DNA of 64,000 nucleotides from Chryseobacterium takakiae. Lineage in GTDB: Bacteria > Bacteroidota > Bacteroidia > Flavobacteriales > Weeksellaceae. The notes below the pieces were generated by a model that saw only the letters and a list, made by a program, of their open reading frames with translations, was not told the DNA's origin and did not search any database. The first letter of the stretch is position 1, and each line of letters opens with the position of its first letter. A program made the translations under genes and the position numbers. The DNA is taken from contig NZ_FQVO01000006.1 of NCBI RefSeq assembly GCF_900129385.1, positions 62,001-126,000 of the forward strand, written 5' to 3'. This document shows positions 8,479-17,457 of the stretch, in pieces.

Positions 8479-9171
8479 ATGATTTCAAAAGAAGATGCAG
8501 AAACACTCAAACAGCTTTCAGCAGAGGAGGGATTGATGTTTATTTCATCACGGTTTCCGGAAACAGCTGTTTTTTCAACCTCGCTTGGTCAGGAAGATCA
8601 GGTTATTACCGATATTATTTTCAGAAATAAACTGCCGATAAAAGTTTTTACGCTGGATACAGGCCGGCTTTTTTATGAGCATTACGAACTGCTTTCACAA
8701 AACAATTCAAAATACAGGAAAAAAACGGAAGTCTATTTTCCGGATCCTTCGGATGTTGAGAAATACGTCAATGAAAAGGGGATCAACGCGTTTTACTATT
8801 CTGTGGAAAACAGGAAAGAATGCTGTTTTATAAGAAAGGTTAAACCTTTAAACCGTGCTCTTGAAAAGGCAGAAATCTGGATCACGGGATTACGCTCAGA
8901 GCAATCGGAAAACCGCGAAAATATGCCGATTATCGAATGGGATGAAGAACGCAGGCTGTACAAATATAATCCGTTAATCAACTGGAATTACCAGCAGGTT
9001 CTGGTTTATTTACAGCAGAATAACGTTCAGGAGCTGTCTTTGCATAAAAAAGGTTTCATCAGTGTTGGCTGTCAGCCATGCACAAGAGCAATCGTTGAAG
9101 GAGAAAATCCCCGTGCAGGACGCTGGTGGTGGGAAAATTCACAAAAAGAATGCGGTCTTCATTCGCATTAA
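8479..9171 (+). CDS. cysH: Adenylyl-sulfate (APS) reductase, assimilatory
   Basis: This 230-residue protein of the PP-loop family has FSTSLGQEDQVI (33-44) and TLDTGRLF (58-65). The cysteines KECC (115-116) and GCQPC (198, 201) are the four ligands of the [4Fe-4S] cluster that marks APS-using reductases, as opposed to cluster-free PAPS reductases. The catalytic cysteine is Cys225 in the KECGLH tail. Known reaction: APS plus reduced thioredoxin gives sulfite and AMP. It is the first enzyme gene of the cluster, followed after 19 bases by cysD. No separate APS kinase is seen here, which fits direct APS reduction. Confidence 0.94.
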   Translation: MISKEDAETLKQLSAEEGLMFISSRFPETAVFSTSLGQEDQVITDIIFRNKLPIKVFTLDTGRLFYEHYELLSQNNSKYRKKTEVYFPDPSDVEKYVNEKGINAFYYSVENRKECCFIRKVKPLNRALEKAEIWITGLRSEQSENRENMPIIEWDEERRLYKYNPLINWNYQQVLVYLQQNNVQELSLHKKGFISVGCQPCTRAIVEGENPRAGRWWWENSQKECGLHSH

Positions 9172-9190
9172 TTCAAAATTACTTTCAAAA

Positions 9191-10099
9191 ATGGAAACAT
9201 ATAAACTAGACTATCTGGAACAGCTGGAGGCTGAAAGTATTTATATAATGCGGGAAATTGCCGCACAATTTGAAAAACCGGCTTTGCTTTTCAGCGGCGG
9301 AAAAGATTCTATTACCCTGGTTCATCTGGCCAGAAAAGCTTTTGCGCCGATGAAAATCCCTTTCCCGTTGGTTCATATTGATACCGGACATAATTTCCCG
9401 GAAGCGTTGCAGTTCAGGGATTATCTTGCAGAAACGATCGGTGCGGAACTGATCGTAAGAAGCGTGGAAGATACGATTAAAGCTAAAAAATTAGCAGAAC
9501 CTAAAGGGAAATTTGCCTCAAGAAACTGGCTGCAGACGCATACTTTACTCGATACAATTGAAGAGTTCGGGTTTGATGCCTGTATCGGAGGAGCCAGAAG
9601 AGATGAGGAAAAAGCAAGAGCAAAAGAACGTTTTTTCTCTGTTCGTGATGAATTCGGGCAATGGGATCCGAAATTACAGCGTCCTGAACTCTGGAATATT
9701 TACAACGGAAGAATTGATAAAGGTGAAAATGTAAGGGTTTTCCCAATTTCCAACTGGACCGAACTGGATGTATGGAATTATATCAAGAAAGAAAATATTC
9801 AGCTTCCATCCATTTATTTTGCGCATGATCGTGATGTTATCGAACATGATGGACAGCTGATTGCCGTTTCGGATTTTATCCGAATTGATGAGCATGATAC
9901 GATTGTCAATAAAAAAGTCAGGTACCGAACAGTAGGAGACATGACCTGTACGGCAGCCGTAGAAAGCTACGCGGAAACACTCGATGAGGTAGTGAACGAA
10001 ATTACCGCTTCCAGAATTTCAGAACGCGGTGAAACCAGAATCGATGATAAAGTGACGGAAGCCGCCATGGAAGACCGAAAAAAGGGCGGATATTTTTAG
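9191..10099 (+). CDS. cysD: Sulfate adenylyltransferase subunit 2 (ATP sulfurylase small subunit)
   Basis: This 302-residue protein carries the PP-loop SGGKDS at 35-40, followed by HIDTGHNFPEALQFRD and the ARAKERFFSVRDEFGQWDPK block of CysD. It makes APS from sulfate and ATP together with the CysN GTPase. The start METYKLDYLEQLEAESIYIMRE at 9191 is conserved in the family; an upstream in-frame start at 9062 would overlap cysH extensively and is rejected. The expected length is about 300 residues. cysN follows after 84 bases. Confidence 0.95.
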   Translation: METYKLDYLEQLEAESIYIMREIAAQFEKPALLFSGGKDSITLVHLARKAFAPMKIPFPLVHIDTGHNFPEALQFRDYLAETIGAELIVRSVEDTIKAKKLAEPKGKFASRNWLQTHTLLDTIEEFGFDACIGGARRDEEKARAKERFFSVRDEFGQWDPKLQRPELWNIYNGRIDKGENVRVFPISNWTELDVWNYIKKENIQLPSIYFAHDRDVIEHDGQLIAVSDFIRIDEHDTIVNKKVRYRTVGDMTCTAAVESYAETLDEVVNEITASRISERGETRIDDKVTEAAMEDRKKGGYF

Positions 10100-10183
10100 G
10101 CTGGAAGATGGATGAAGGAAGCCGGAAGTTTTTCAATCCAATTTTTATTATATACTCATTACCCATTATTAATAAACTTAAAC

Positions 10184-11425
10184 GTGGACATATTAAGATT
10201 TATCACTGCAGGAAGCGTGGATGACGGTAAAAGCACCCTCATCGGCAGGCTTTTGTATGACAGTAAAAATATATTGATCGATCAGCTTGAAGCGCTGGAA
10301 AAGCAATCAAAAAACAAAAATGAAAACGGAATAGACCTTGCGATTTTAACGGATGGATTACGGGCGGAAAGGGAGCAGGGAATTACCATTGATGTTGCGT
10401 ACCGTTATTTTTCAACGCCCAAAAGAAAATTTATTATTGCCGATGCTCCGGGACATATTCAATACACTAGAAATATGATTACAGGGGCATCAAACTCACA
10501 GCTGATTGTCATTCTTATTGATGCAAGACAGGGGGTGATTGAGCAGACTAAAAGGCATTCCATCATTGCTTCATTATTAAAGATGAAAAATGTAGTGGTT
10601 GCCATTAATAAAATGGATCTTGTTGATTATTCGCAGGAAATTTTTAATGATATTAAAATTCAGTATGATGAGGTTGCACAAAAATTGGGACTGGAAAATG
10701 TAAATTATTTCCCGATTTCAGCGTTTCATGGTGATAATATTGTTTCAAAATCGGAGAATATGAACTGGTATGAAGGCCCTTCACTGCTTGATTTTCTGGA
10801 AACGGTTGAGGTAGGCCGTAACAATGAATTTGAATATCCGCGATTCCAGGTACAGTACGTGATCCGGCCGCAAACCGATGAGCTTCATGATTACAGAGGT
10901 TATGCCGGGGAAGTAATTTCCGGAGTCTATAAAAAAGGAGATGAAATTACCGTGCTTCCGCAAAATATCAGGACAAAAATAACCGCAATTGAAACCGGAG
11001 GAAAAGAAACGGATGCCGTTTTTGCCGGTCAGCCTGCCGTTATTCATCTTGAAGATGATATTGATATCAGCCGGGGTGATTGTCTCGTAAAGCCGGGAAC
11101 TGAACCAAAAGTTGAAAATGAAATTGAAGCTATAGTCTGCTGGCTGGATAAAAAGGAACTCACCGAAGGCAGCAAATATTTTATTCAGCATAAAAGCAAA
11201 CTTCTGAAGGCTCTTGTAAAAGAAATTGAATACAAAATTGATGTTAACACATTAGAAAAAATACCGGTTACTGAAAATATCAGGCTTAATGAAGTGGCAA
11301 AGATCCGGATGAAAACGGCTTCACCGCTTGTATTCGACAGTTTCGAAGAAAGCCGGAACACAGGAAATGCCATTCTGATTGACGAGACAAGCAATTCTAC
11401 AGTTGGCGCTGTCATGATCTTATAG
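10184..11425 (+). CDS. cysN: Sulfate adenylyltransferase subunit 1 (GTPase)
   Basis: This 413-residue EF-Tu-like GTPase has the P-loop GSVDDGKS at 10-17, then DAPGH and AINKMD (G3 and G4), and beta-barrel domains C-terminally. It couples GTP hydrolysis to APS synthesis with CysD. The start is set at GTG 10184 (MDILRFITAGSVDDGKSTLI), the family-typical beginning; the in-frame ATG at 10112 adds 24 untypical residues. There is no C-terminal CysC kinase fusion, in agreement with an APS-type CysH. Confidence 0.94.
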   Translation: MDILRFITAGSVDDGKSTLIGRLLYDSKNILIDQLEALEKQSKNKNENGIDLAILTDGLRAEREQGITIDVAYRYFSTPKRKFIIADAPGHIQYTRNMITGASNSQLIVILIDARQGVIEQTKRHSIIASLLKMKNVVVAINKMDLVDYSQEIFNDIKIQYDEVAQKLGLENVNYFPISAFHGDNIVSKSENMNWYEGPSLLDFLETVEVGRNNEFEYPRFQVQYVIRPQTDELHDYRGYAGEVISGVYKKGDEITVLPQNIRTKITAIETGGKETDAVFAGQPAVIHLEDDIDISRGDCLVKPGTEPKVENEIEAIVCWLDKKELTEGSKYFIQHKSKLLKALVKEIEYKIDVNTLEKIPVTENIRLNEVAKIRMKTASPLVFDSFEESRNTGNAILIDETSNSTVGAVMIL

Positions 11426-11464
11426 TGTAAATACAGATTTTTTATCAGCATTAAATTAAACCGC

Positions 11465-12349
11465 ATGATCATCTCCAGGAAAGTCCAGTTCAGGCTAAAT
11501 GTATTTTTTGTAACGGCCGCTGTGTTGTCGGTTACTGTTTTCACAATGTTCGAACTCGGGTATCTGGATGAACTTTTCACCATTCTTGCCAAAGATAATT
11601 ATATTTTTTACTGGATGCTGCTGGTGGGAATTTTAGCTGAAACTGTTGCAGGATCTATGGGAATGGGCTACGGTGTCATCTGTACTACCACATTGCTGTT
11701 TCTCGGAATTCCTCCACATGCGGTGAGTGCAAGCATTCATTCCGCAGAAAGTTTTACAACAGCCGCCGGAAGCATTAGTCATATCAGGCTGAAAAACGTG
11801 AGTAAAAATCTGGTGAAAAGACTTGCTGTTCCGGCTGTGATCGGAGCTGTGATTGGGGCTGTTTCCTTAACGTATCTGGGAGAATATTATTCAAAAATTA
11901 CGAAAACAATTATTTCTTTTTACACGCTGTATCTGGGAATCCAGATTTTCTCGAATGCTTTTAAACAAAAGCAGGATAAAAAATTAAAAAGGAAAACAAA
12001 TCTTACGAGACTTGGTCTTGCGGGAGGATTTATCGATTCTTTTGCGGGTGGCGGATGGGGACCTCTGGTAACCGGAACGCTAATTAAAAATTCTTTCACA
12101 CCCAGGTTTGCAGTGGGAAGTTCTACGGTGGCCAAGTTTATTTTAACGCTTACCGCAGCCATTACTTTTATTCTCACATTGGGCATTCAGCACTGGAACA
12201 TCATTCTCGGGCTTCTGATCGGCGGGATCTTTACCGCACCTTTTTCTGCGATGCTTACGGCGAAACTTCCCGTTAAAAGCATGTTCGTGGTAATCGGGCT
12301 CCTCGTAATCATTATGAGTTCCATAACGATTTATAAATCTGTTTTTTAA
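11465..12349 (+). CDS. TauE/SafE-family membrane permease, probable sulfite/sulfate-related
   Basis: This 294-residue integral membrane protein has about eight hydrophobic segments and the family's two internally repeated glycine-rich motifs, GSMGMGYG (about 64-71) and GGFIDSFAGGGWGPL (about 187-201). TauE/SafE proteins move sulfite, sulfoacetate or other small anions across the inner membrane. The position directly after cysN suggests a role in sulfate or sulfite transport for this pathway, which is an inference. It starts 39 bases after cysN, probably in the same operon. The N-terminus has an extra hydrophobic segment (NVFFVTAAVLSVTVFTMF). Confidence 0.88.
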   Translation: MIISRKVQFRLNVFFVTAAVLSVTVFTMFELGYLDELFTILAKDNYIFYWMLLVGILAETVAGSMGMGYGVICTTTLLFLGIPPHAVSASIHSAESFTTAAGSISHIRLKNVSKNLVKRLAVPAVIGAVIGAVSLTYLGEYYSKITKTIISFYTLYLGIQIFSNAFKQKQDKKLKRKTNLTRLGLAGGFIDSFAGGGWGPLVTGTLIKNSFTPRFAVGSSTVAKFILTLTAAITFILTLGIQHWNIILGLLIGGIFTAPFSAMLTAKLPVKSMFVVIGLLVIIMSSITIYKSVF

Positions 12350-12438
12350 TGTAAACCACTTGTCTGTGGAAAAATAAAAGCAATAAAAATATCTTCCGTT
12401 TTGAAAATATTTTACTTTTACATCATTAAAAAAATACT

Positions 12439-12729
12439 ATGAACATACACGTTGTTGCCGTTTTTAAATTTAATGAAAACTACTTGATGGAGGCTGTTGA
12501 GCTTTTTCAGACGCTCGTAAGAGAAACCCGGAAAGAAGAAGGCTGCCTGCAATATGATCTTATTGAAGATAAAAACAATAAAGGAACCTTCTTTATGGTG
12601 GAACTATGGGAAACCGAAGACCATCTGAACCGTCACAGCGGGCAGGACCATGTGCTGGATTTCAGAAAAGACGTATCCAAAATGCTGGAAAGTTCTACCC
12701 AGGTATATAAAGGGTTCAAAACACTTTAA
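12439..12729 (+). CDS. Antibiotic biosynthesis monooxygenase (ABM) domain protein
   Basis: This 96-residue single ABM (dimeric alpha-beta barrel) domain has ETRKEEGCLQYDLIEDKNN and FFMVELWETEDHLNRHSGQDH, typical of quinol monooxygenases such as YgiN. Such proteins oxidise small aromatics or quinols without cofactor, but many members have no tested substrate. It stands between the sulfur cluster and the convergent heme locus and has a hairpin terminator after it. A heme-oxygenase (IsdG-like) role cannot be excluded from the fold alone; the residues do not particularly suggest it. Confidence 0.85.
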   Translation: MNIHVVAVFKFNENYLMEAVELFQTLVRETRKEEGCLQYDLIEDKNNKGTFFMVELWETEDHLNRHSGQDHVLDFRKDVSKMLESSTQVYKGFKTL

Positions 12730-12760
12730 AAAGGAAATAAGAACCAGTTCAAAAAATCTA

Positions 12761-12790
12761 AAAGGCTGTCCACAAATGCGGGCAGCCTTT
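12761..12790. terminator. Terminator between convergent genes
   Basis: Stem AAAGGCTG(TCC) against (G)GGCAGCCTTT, followed by T-rich sequence, lies downstream of the ABM gene and can also serve the convergent secreted-protein gene. Confidence 0.7.
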
Positions 12791-12820
12791 TATCAGAAAA
12801 AATAGAAAGTATTATTTGAA

Positions 12821-12875
12821 AGTGAATTGTCAATTGTGAATTGTGAAAATTGACTGTTCACCATTCACCATTGAC
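12821..12875. repeat. Simple AATTGTGAATTGTC repeat and CCATTCACCATT
   Basis: Low-complexity direct repeats of AATTGTG/AATTGTC lie just 3' of the minus-strand stop at 12878. They code for nothing. Confidence 0.5.
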
Positions 12876-12877
12876 TT

Positions 12878-14185
12878 TTATTTAACGATCAGCTTTTTCG
12901 TTTCTGTTTGTCCTCCGAATGTTATTTTTACAAGATAGTTTCCGGAAGAGAGATGAGAAAGATTCAGATCCTGCTTATAAAAACCTGCCTGGTTTGTCAG
13001 TTCTGCGGAATATACTTTTTTGCCTGACATATCGAATACCTCCACATTTCCTTTATTGCTTAGCTTTTCTTTAATATCAAATAAAACAGTCACCTGTTTA
13101 TCAGCTGTCGTAGGGTTCGGATAGATTCCGAAAGATGCTTTCTTTCCTGCAATTTCATTGGTTCCCAAAACAGAAGTGATATTTTTATACTTAAAATACA
13201 TATTTCCGGTCTGCGAACCTTCGTTTGACGTGAAATACATTCTGTAATAGTCGGAACCTTGTTTGATATAATATACCACATCGCTGTACACGCCCATCGT
13301 TGGCTTCCACGAATGTCCTATCGCTGTAATGTTGCTTGAAAATGAAGCAGATGCAGGAAGAGTAGTGGTAGCAGTAGCCTGCGTTTCCGGCTGTACTTTC
13401 GCTACGGTAATATTTGAATTCTGAATCACACCGGACATTCTGTACTTCATGGTAGCAGGCTGGCCTGTATTTGGATCGGTGTAGGGATAATCGGTCCAGT
13501 ATCTGGTGAACATGAAATCCCAGTTGGTTTTTGAAGGTTCCAGATTAGTCACCTTATCTCCTGTTGCAAAAGAGAAATAATTGAAATAAGCATCATCGGT
13601 TCCGTTGGCAATTGTTTTTGAAACCGTAGTATCCCATGAAGAATTGGCAGCATTCCATTTGGCATATTTAAAAGTGTAGCCTCCGAAATAATCGTCAATC
13701 ATGAATTTATAATAGGTATTGCTCGAAATATACTTCAGGATAAAAATTACTTTTCCTTCAATGTGGTGATTTCCCGGATTATATTCGCCCCATCCGTACG
13801 TGGCTGTTCCCTGCTCGAAAGCACCTTCCTGGATGGAAGTTGTATTGTCCAGATTGTATAAAGGCGATCCGTAGGAAGAGACTGCATTCGTGGTGATGGA
13901 ATTCCAGTCGTTCGGGTTGCTGGACGCCTGGTAAACTTCTATATTCTGGGCATCGTTTATTCTCGTCCCGAAGTTCATGCTGGAATTTCTGTAAAATGCA
14001 ATATCCCATGTATTAGCTGGTTGAGCCACCATTGAATTGGCACTCAGGTCAAAAAATACACGGTTCTGGTAGCTTGCCCCCATCGTCATATTTACCGTTG
14101 TATATCCGTTGGCATCTGTCTGTGAGAAGGCCATCTGCTGTGCCCCTATTGCAAGCATTGAAGCGAAAAGTAGTTTTGTTTTCAT
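12878..14185 (-). CDS. Secreted HmuY-like protein with T9SS type A C-terminal sorting domain
   Basis: This 435-residue protein has a signal peptide (residues 1 to about 22, ending AFSQ), a central region with the HmuY-type pattern (TWDIAFYRNSSMNFGTR; TNWDFMFTRYWTDY; KYRMSGVIQNSN) and, from about residue 350, a type A T9SS sorting domain (FGIYPNPTTADK ... VEVFDMSGKKVY ... SGNYLVKITF ... KKLIVK). HmuY proteins bind heme at the cell surface; here T9SS would carry the protein across the outer membrane. The upstream 55-bp element (14206-14262) is shared with the next secreted gene, linking it to the heme locus. HmuY homology is judged by motif only. Confidence 0.8.
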   Translation of the reverse strand: MKTKLLFASMLAIGAQQMAFSQTDANGYTTVNMTMGASYQNRVFFDLSANSMVAQPANTWDIAFYRNSSMNFGTRINDAQNIEVYQASSNPNDWNSITTNAVSSYGSPLYNLDNTTSIQEGAFEQGTATYGWGEYNPGNHHIEGKVIFILKYISSNTYYKFMIDDYFGGYTFKYAKWNAANSSWDTTVSKTIANGTDDAYFNYFSFATGDKVTNLEPSKTNWDFMFTRYWTDYPYTDPNTGQPATMKYRMSGVIQNSNITVAKVQPETQATATTTLPASASFSSNITAIGHSWKPTMGVYSDVVYYIKQGSDYYRMYFTSNEGSQTGNMYFKYKNITSVLGTNEIAGKKASFGIYPNPTTADKQVTVLFDIKEKLSNKGNVEVFDMSGKKVYSAELTNQAGFYKQDLNLSHLSSGNYLVKITFGGQTETKKLIVK

Positions 14186-14205
14186 AATATCAGATGTAAA
14201 TTATT

Positions 14206-14262
14206 ATTTAGAATTATTCTACAAAACTAAATAAATTATTTTTAATTGTTCTAAATAAAATA
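14206..14262 (-). promoter_or_regulatory. Promoter/operator element, copy 1 (Fur-box-like palindrome)
   Basis: This copy contains the perfect dyad TAGAAT-T-ATTCTA (14209-14221), a minus-strand -7 box TAGTTTTG (complement of 14222-14229) and, at the far end, TTCTAAAT, the inverse of ATTTAGAA at the near end. The full ~55-bp block recurs at 15227-15282 with a 1-base spacer difference. A Fur-type iron regulator is the natural reader given the heme genes around it (inference). Confidence 0.65.
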
Positions 14263-14395
14263 TGATTTTTATCGTGTTTAAGCACAAATTCTGTTTATAT
14301 TGAACAAAGAAGTGATTTTGATAGCGTATTAAATCAAAAAAGACCGACTTATGAAAATCATAAACCAGTCTTCTATATAAGGCTGTCTAATAAAT

Positions 14396-15214
14396 TTATT
14401 TTTTAATAAACTTGGATTTAACAGCAGAACCTTCCGCAGTTTCAATAATGATATAATAAATTCCTGTCTGAAGGGTGCTGATATCAAATGATTTTCCGGA
14501 TAATTTTCCATCTGCAACTTTCTGTCCGGAAGCGGAATAGATACTGATGTTTTTAGGATCTTTTTTGGTGATAAACTGTAAGGCAGTGTTATCTGAAGTC
14601 ACTGCAAACTGTATAGGTTCCTGGGATTTGATCTGATTAGAAACCGAAAGGTTTGAAGCGGTATTATACACTACATTATCAATCTGTATCGCAACGTGTG
14701 TCGCCGAAGGGGTAAACCTGAAAACAATATATTGTGAAGAAGAAGCCGGAATCGTGATACTGATATTCTGAATGGTCCCAATGGTTGCTACCGTAACAGG
14801 ATTGCCAACAGCAACAAATGTAGACATATCCGAAGGATTTGAAGCGAGACCGATCTGGATTGTTCCCGGGCCAGGCGACGGAGAAACTAAAGTCGTCTGG
14901 AAAGATAAGATTTTATCGCCAGCAGGAGCCACAATCTGTGGAGAAATAAGGTAAGAAGGTGCAGCACCGTTATTTCCGGCATAAGACTGTACAAACTTAT
15001 TGGAAGAATTTCCATTGTCCACTGCAACAATCATTCTTGGAGATACGGGAGGAAAATCTGGAGTAGGAGAAGCTGTTATCGCAGACCATCCACCTTGTGG
15101 GAAAGTGGTGTTCCCGGCAGTAAAGCTGTCGAAATTTTCATTAAGTGTTGCAAGCTGTGCTTGAGCGGTAATCGCTGTAAATAATAAAGTTCCTAAAAGT
15201 AATTTTAGTTTCAT
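14396..15214 (-). CDS. Secreted protein with choice-of-anchor-like domain and T9SS sorting domain
   Basis: This 272-residue protein has a signal peptide (MKLKLLLGTLLFTAITAQAQ). A beta-rich domain starting NENFDSFTAGNTTFPQGGWSA is typical of cleaved-adhesin/choice-of-anchor J modules. A compact T9SS C-terminal domain follows (NISIYSASGQKVADGKLSGK ... TGIYYIIIETAEG ... KSKFIKK). It is predicted to be exported through the outer membrane and either anchored or released. Its promoter element matches that of the HmuY-like neighbour, so it is probably co-induced under the same condition. No enzymatic motif is visible; a role in heme capture is only guilt by association. Confidence 0.8.
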   Translation of the reverse strand: MKLKLLLGTLLFTAITAQAQLATLNENFDSFTAGNTTFPQGGWSAITASPTPDFPPVSPRMIVAVDNGNSSNKFVQSYAGNNGAAPSYLISPQIVAPAGDKILSFQTTLVSPSPGPGTIQIGLASNPSDMSTFVAVGNPVTVATIGTIQNISITIPASSSQYIVFRFTPSATHVAIQIDNVVYNTASNLSVSNQIKSQEPIQFAVTSDNTALQFITKKDPKNISIYSASGQKVADGKLSGKSFDISTLQTGIYYIIIETAEGSAVKSKFIKK

Positions 15215-15226
15215 AACATTATTTTT

Positions 15227-15282
15227 ATTTAGAATTATTCCACAAAATTATAATTTTATTTTTAACTGTTCTAAATAAAATT
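15227..15282. promoter_or_regulatory. Promoter/operator element, copy 2, between divergent genes
   Basis: This near-identical copy of 14206-14262 has TAGAATTATTCCA (15230-15242), a minus-strand -7 box TAATTTTG (complement of 15243-15250) and TGTTCTAAATAAAAT at the right end. The right end abuts the plus-strand receptor promoter, so one bound regulator could control both directions. Confidence 0.65.
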
Positions 15283-15283
15283 A

Positions 15284-15291
15284 TATATTTG
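15284..15291 (+). promoter_or_regulatory. Promoter -7 box of the heme-uptake operon
   Basis: TATATTTG matches TAnnTTTG and lies 19 bases before the receptor start. The TTCTAAAT half-site of the neighbouring element falls in its spacer region, a repressor-like placement. Confidence 0.6.
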
Positions 15292-15310
15292 TCAAAAATT
15301 TTTTCTCCTT

Positions 15311-17446
15311 ATGAAAAAGAAAGTGCTTTCCATACTATCCTTATCCGTTATTTTATGGGTGAACGCACAGGAAAAAGATTCACTTAGGCAAAAAACAATC
15401 GATGAGGTTGTTATTACAGGGCAATTCATGCAACAGTCCATTGATAAATCAATCTACAAGGTTGAAGTAATTGATGTGCAGCAGATCAAAAATATGGCCG
15501 TAACCAATGTTGCCGAAGTGCTCAATCAAAATCTTAATATTTTAATAGAACCCAGCAAAAGCTCAGGAAACTCCACAGCAAATATTATGGGACTTAGTGG
15601 TGAGTACACGAAGATTCTTATTGATAATATTCCTGTGGTAAGTGATGAAGGGATGGGAAATCTTGTGGATCTTACGAAAATCAATGTCAACAACATCGAA
15701 AGAATTGAGGTGGTAAAAGGTTCAATGGGTGTGGAATACGGAAACAATGCAGTGGCCGGAGTCATCAATATTATCACGAAGAAAAATTACAGTAAAAAAT
15801 TTACCGCACTGGCATCTGTACAGGAAGAAACGGTAGGGAAAGATTACGACTGGTTCAAGAAAGGAAACGGGCGCCACATCCAGTCACTGAATCTCGGGTA
15901 CAGATTTAATGACAGCTGGTCCATCTCTGCAGATATTAACCATAATGATTTCCAGGGATTTAAAGGTTCGCTGAATGGCTATAAATATTTCAGTGAAAAC
16001 AACGACGGAAAGCGCGGATACGACTGGCAACCGAAGGACCAGCTCACCGCAAACGGTACGATCCGTTACAGCAAAAACAATACAAGTTTCTTTTATAAGC
16101 TGAACTTTCTTACGGAAGAAATAAATTATTACAATCCTTTAGTTACGGATCTTCCTTTGGGAGGGGGAAACAGAACCTACACCGCTAACGACAAAGATTA
16201 CCATACCAACCGTTGGATTCATCAGTTTAATATTCAGACAAAATTCGGAAGAATTAACTATAACGGAGATTTCTCTTATCAAAGCCAGGAAAGAAAATCA
16301 CAAGTTTATACGTATGATGTTCCCAACAGACAGGAAATCTCAAGAGATCCTGAGATTACATTTTACAAATCGAATGTATTGTATTCCAGAGGGATGTTCA
16401 GTAATTTTTTGGACAATGAAAAAATTAATTTCCAGCTTGGCTACGAATTAGACCGAACAAAAGGCTTTGCCGATGCCACCACTTTTGAAAGCAATAACAA
16501 CGGTAAAAATATTGAACGAGCGATCTTTAATTATGCCAATTTCCTGTCGGCAGAATGGAAGGTCAATGACTGGCTTTCATTTCGTCCCGGTGTAAGGCTT
16601 GCATTGAGCGACAGGTTCAGTTCGCAATATAACTATTCGGGAACATTACGGTTTACAACCTCTGAAAATTCGGATATCCGTGCCGTTTTCGGTTCTGCCA
16701 ACCGATTTCCTACCTATGATGAATTATACACCTTTGTAGTGGATAACAATCATGACATCAGGGGAAATGAAAATTTAAAACCTGAAACGGGATATTCTGC
16801 TTCCGTATTCTGGGATTATGCTTTAACAAACAATGACAACTGGAAATTTAATTTCAGTCTATCCGGAATGTACCTGGATGTACAAAACAGGATTGAAGAT
16901 GTCATCATCAACAACAGCCCGCTACAAATCACTTTCCTGAATGTAGATAATTATAAATCAATACTATTCGGAGGAGGAATTAATATAAGGAAAGGCGATC
17001 TTTCATTGAATGCGGGAGTTTCGGTTATGGGTGTTTCACAGGTTTTAAATACAGGAAACATTACTTCACCTGACGACTATAACTATTGTGCTGAAGCAAA
17101 CCTGGCGGCCAATTATACTTTGCCTTCTACAAAAACTTTGTTTGCTCTTTACTATAAATATACGGGAACGCAGAGACGTTACACGCATCAGGGAAAAGAA
17201 AATGATCCGGGAGATCCGGGGCAGTATATTTTAGGGAAAATCGGGGATTTCAGCATGATGAATTTTACGGTGAGCCAGCCTTTCTTTAACAATCATTTTG
17301 AAATAAGTGCGGGGATCAAAAATATTTTCGACGTAACGAGTGTAAGAAATACCATTCAGGCGGGAGATACCCATAATGCTTCTTCCGGACTGCAGAATCT
17401 GTTCTATGGCAGAAGTTATTTTGTGAGATTAAATTATAATTTTTAA
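15311..17446 (+). CDS. TonB-dependent outer-membrane receptor, probably for heme
   Basis: This 711-residue protein has a signal peptide (MKKKVLSILSLSVILWVNAQ), a TonB-box-like IDEVVITGQF near residue 30, a plug domain (NIMGLSGEYTKILIDNIPV; RIEVVKGSMGVEYGNNAVAGVINIITKK) and a beta-barrel with NENLKPETGYS, ending in aromatic YFVRLNYNF. It begins the operon that continues with HmuY, HmuT, HmuU, HmuV and HmuS, so heme or a heme-protein complex is the likely ligand (inference from context). No SusC-type carboxypeptidase-like N-terminal domain is present. It is divergent from the T9SS-sorted gene over a shared regulatory element. Confidence 0.9.
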   Translation: MKKKVLSILSLSVILWVNAQEKDSLRQKTIDEVVITGQFMQQSIDKSIYKVEVIDVQQIKNMAVTNVAEVLNQNLNILIEPSKSSGNSTANIMGLSGEYTKILIDNIPVVSDEGMGNLVDLTKINVNNIERIEVVKGSMGVEYGNNAVAGVINIITKKNYSKKFTALASVQEETVGKDYDWFKKGNGRHIQSLNLGYRFNDSWSISADINHNDFQGFKGSLNGYKYFSENNDGKRGYDWQPKDQLTANGTIRYSKNNTSFFYKLNFLTEEINYYNPLVTDLPLGGGNRTYTANDKDYHTNRWIHQFNIQTKFGRINYNGDFSYQSQERKSQVYTYDVPNRQEISRDPEITFYKSNVLYSRGMFSNFLDNEKINFQLGYELDRTKGFADATTFESNNNGKNIERAIFNYANFLSAEWKVNDWLSFRPGVRLALSDRFSSQYNYSGTLRFTTSENSDIRAVFGSANRFPTYDELYTFVVDNNHDIRGNENLKPETGYSASVFWDYALTNNDNWKFNFSLSGMYLDVQNRIEDVIINNSPLQITFLNVDNYKSILFGGGINIRKGDLSLNAGVSVMGVSQVLNTGNITSPDDYNYCAEANLAANYTLPSTKTLFALYYKYTGTQRRYTHQGKENDPGDPGQYILGKIGDFSMMNFTVSQPFFNNHFEISAGIKNIFDVTSVRNTIQAGDTHNASSGLQNLFYGRSYFVRLNYNF

Positions 17447-17457
17447 ATACATTAAAA

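Noticed and set aside
9062..9190. Longer start for cysD overlapping cysH
   Set aside because: Residues before METYKLDY show no family conservation and come from the cysH reading in another frame.
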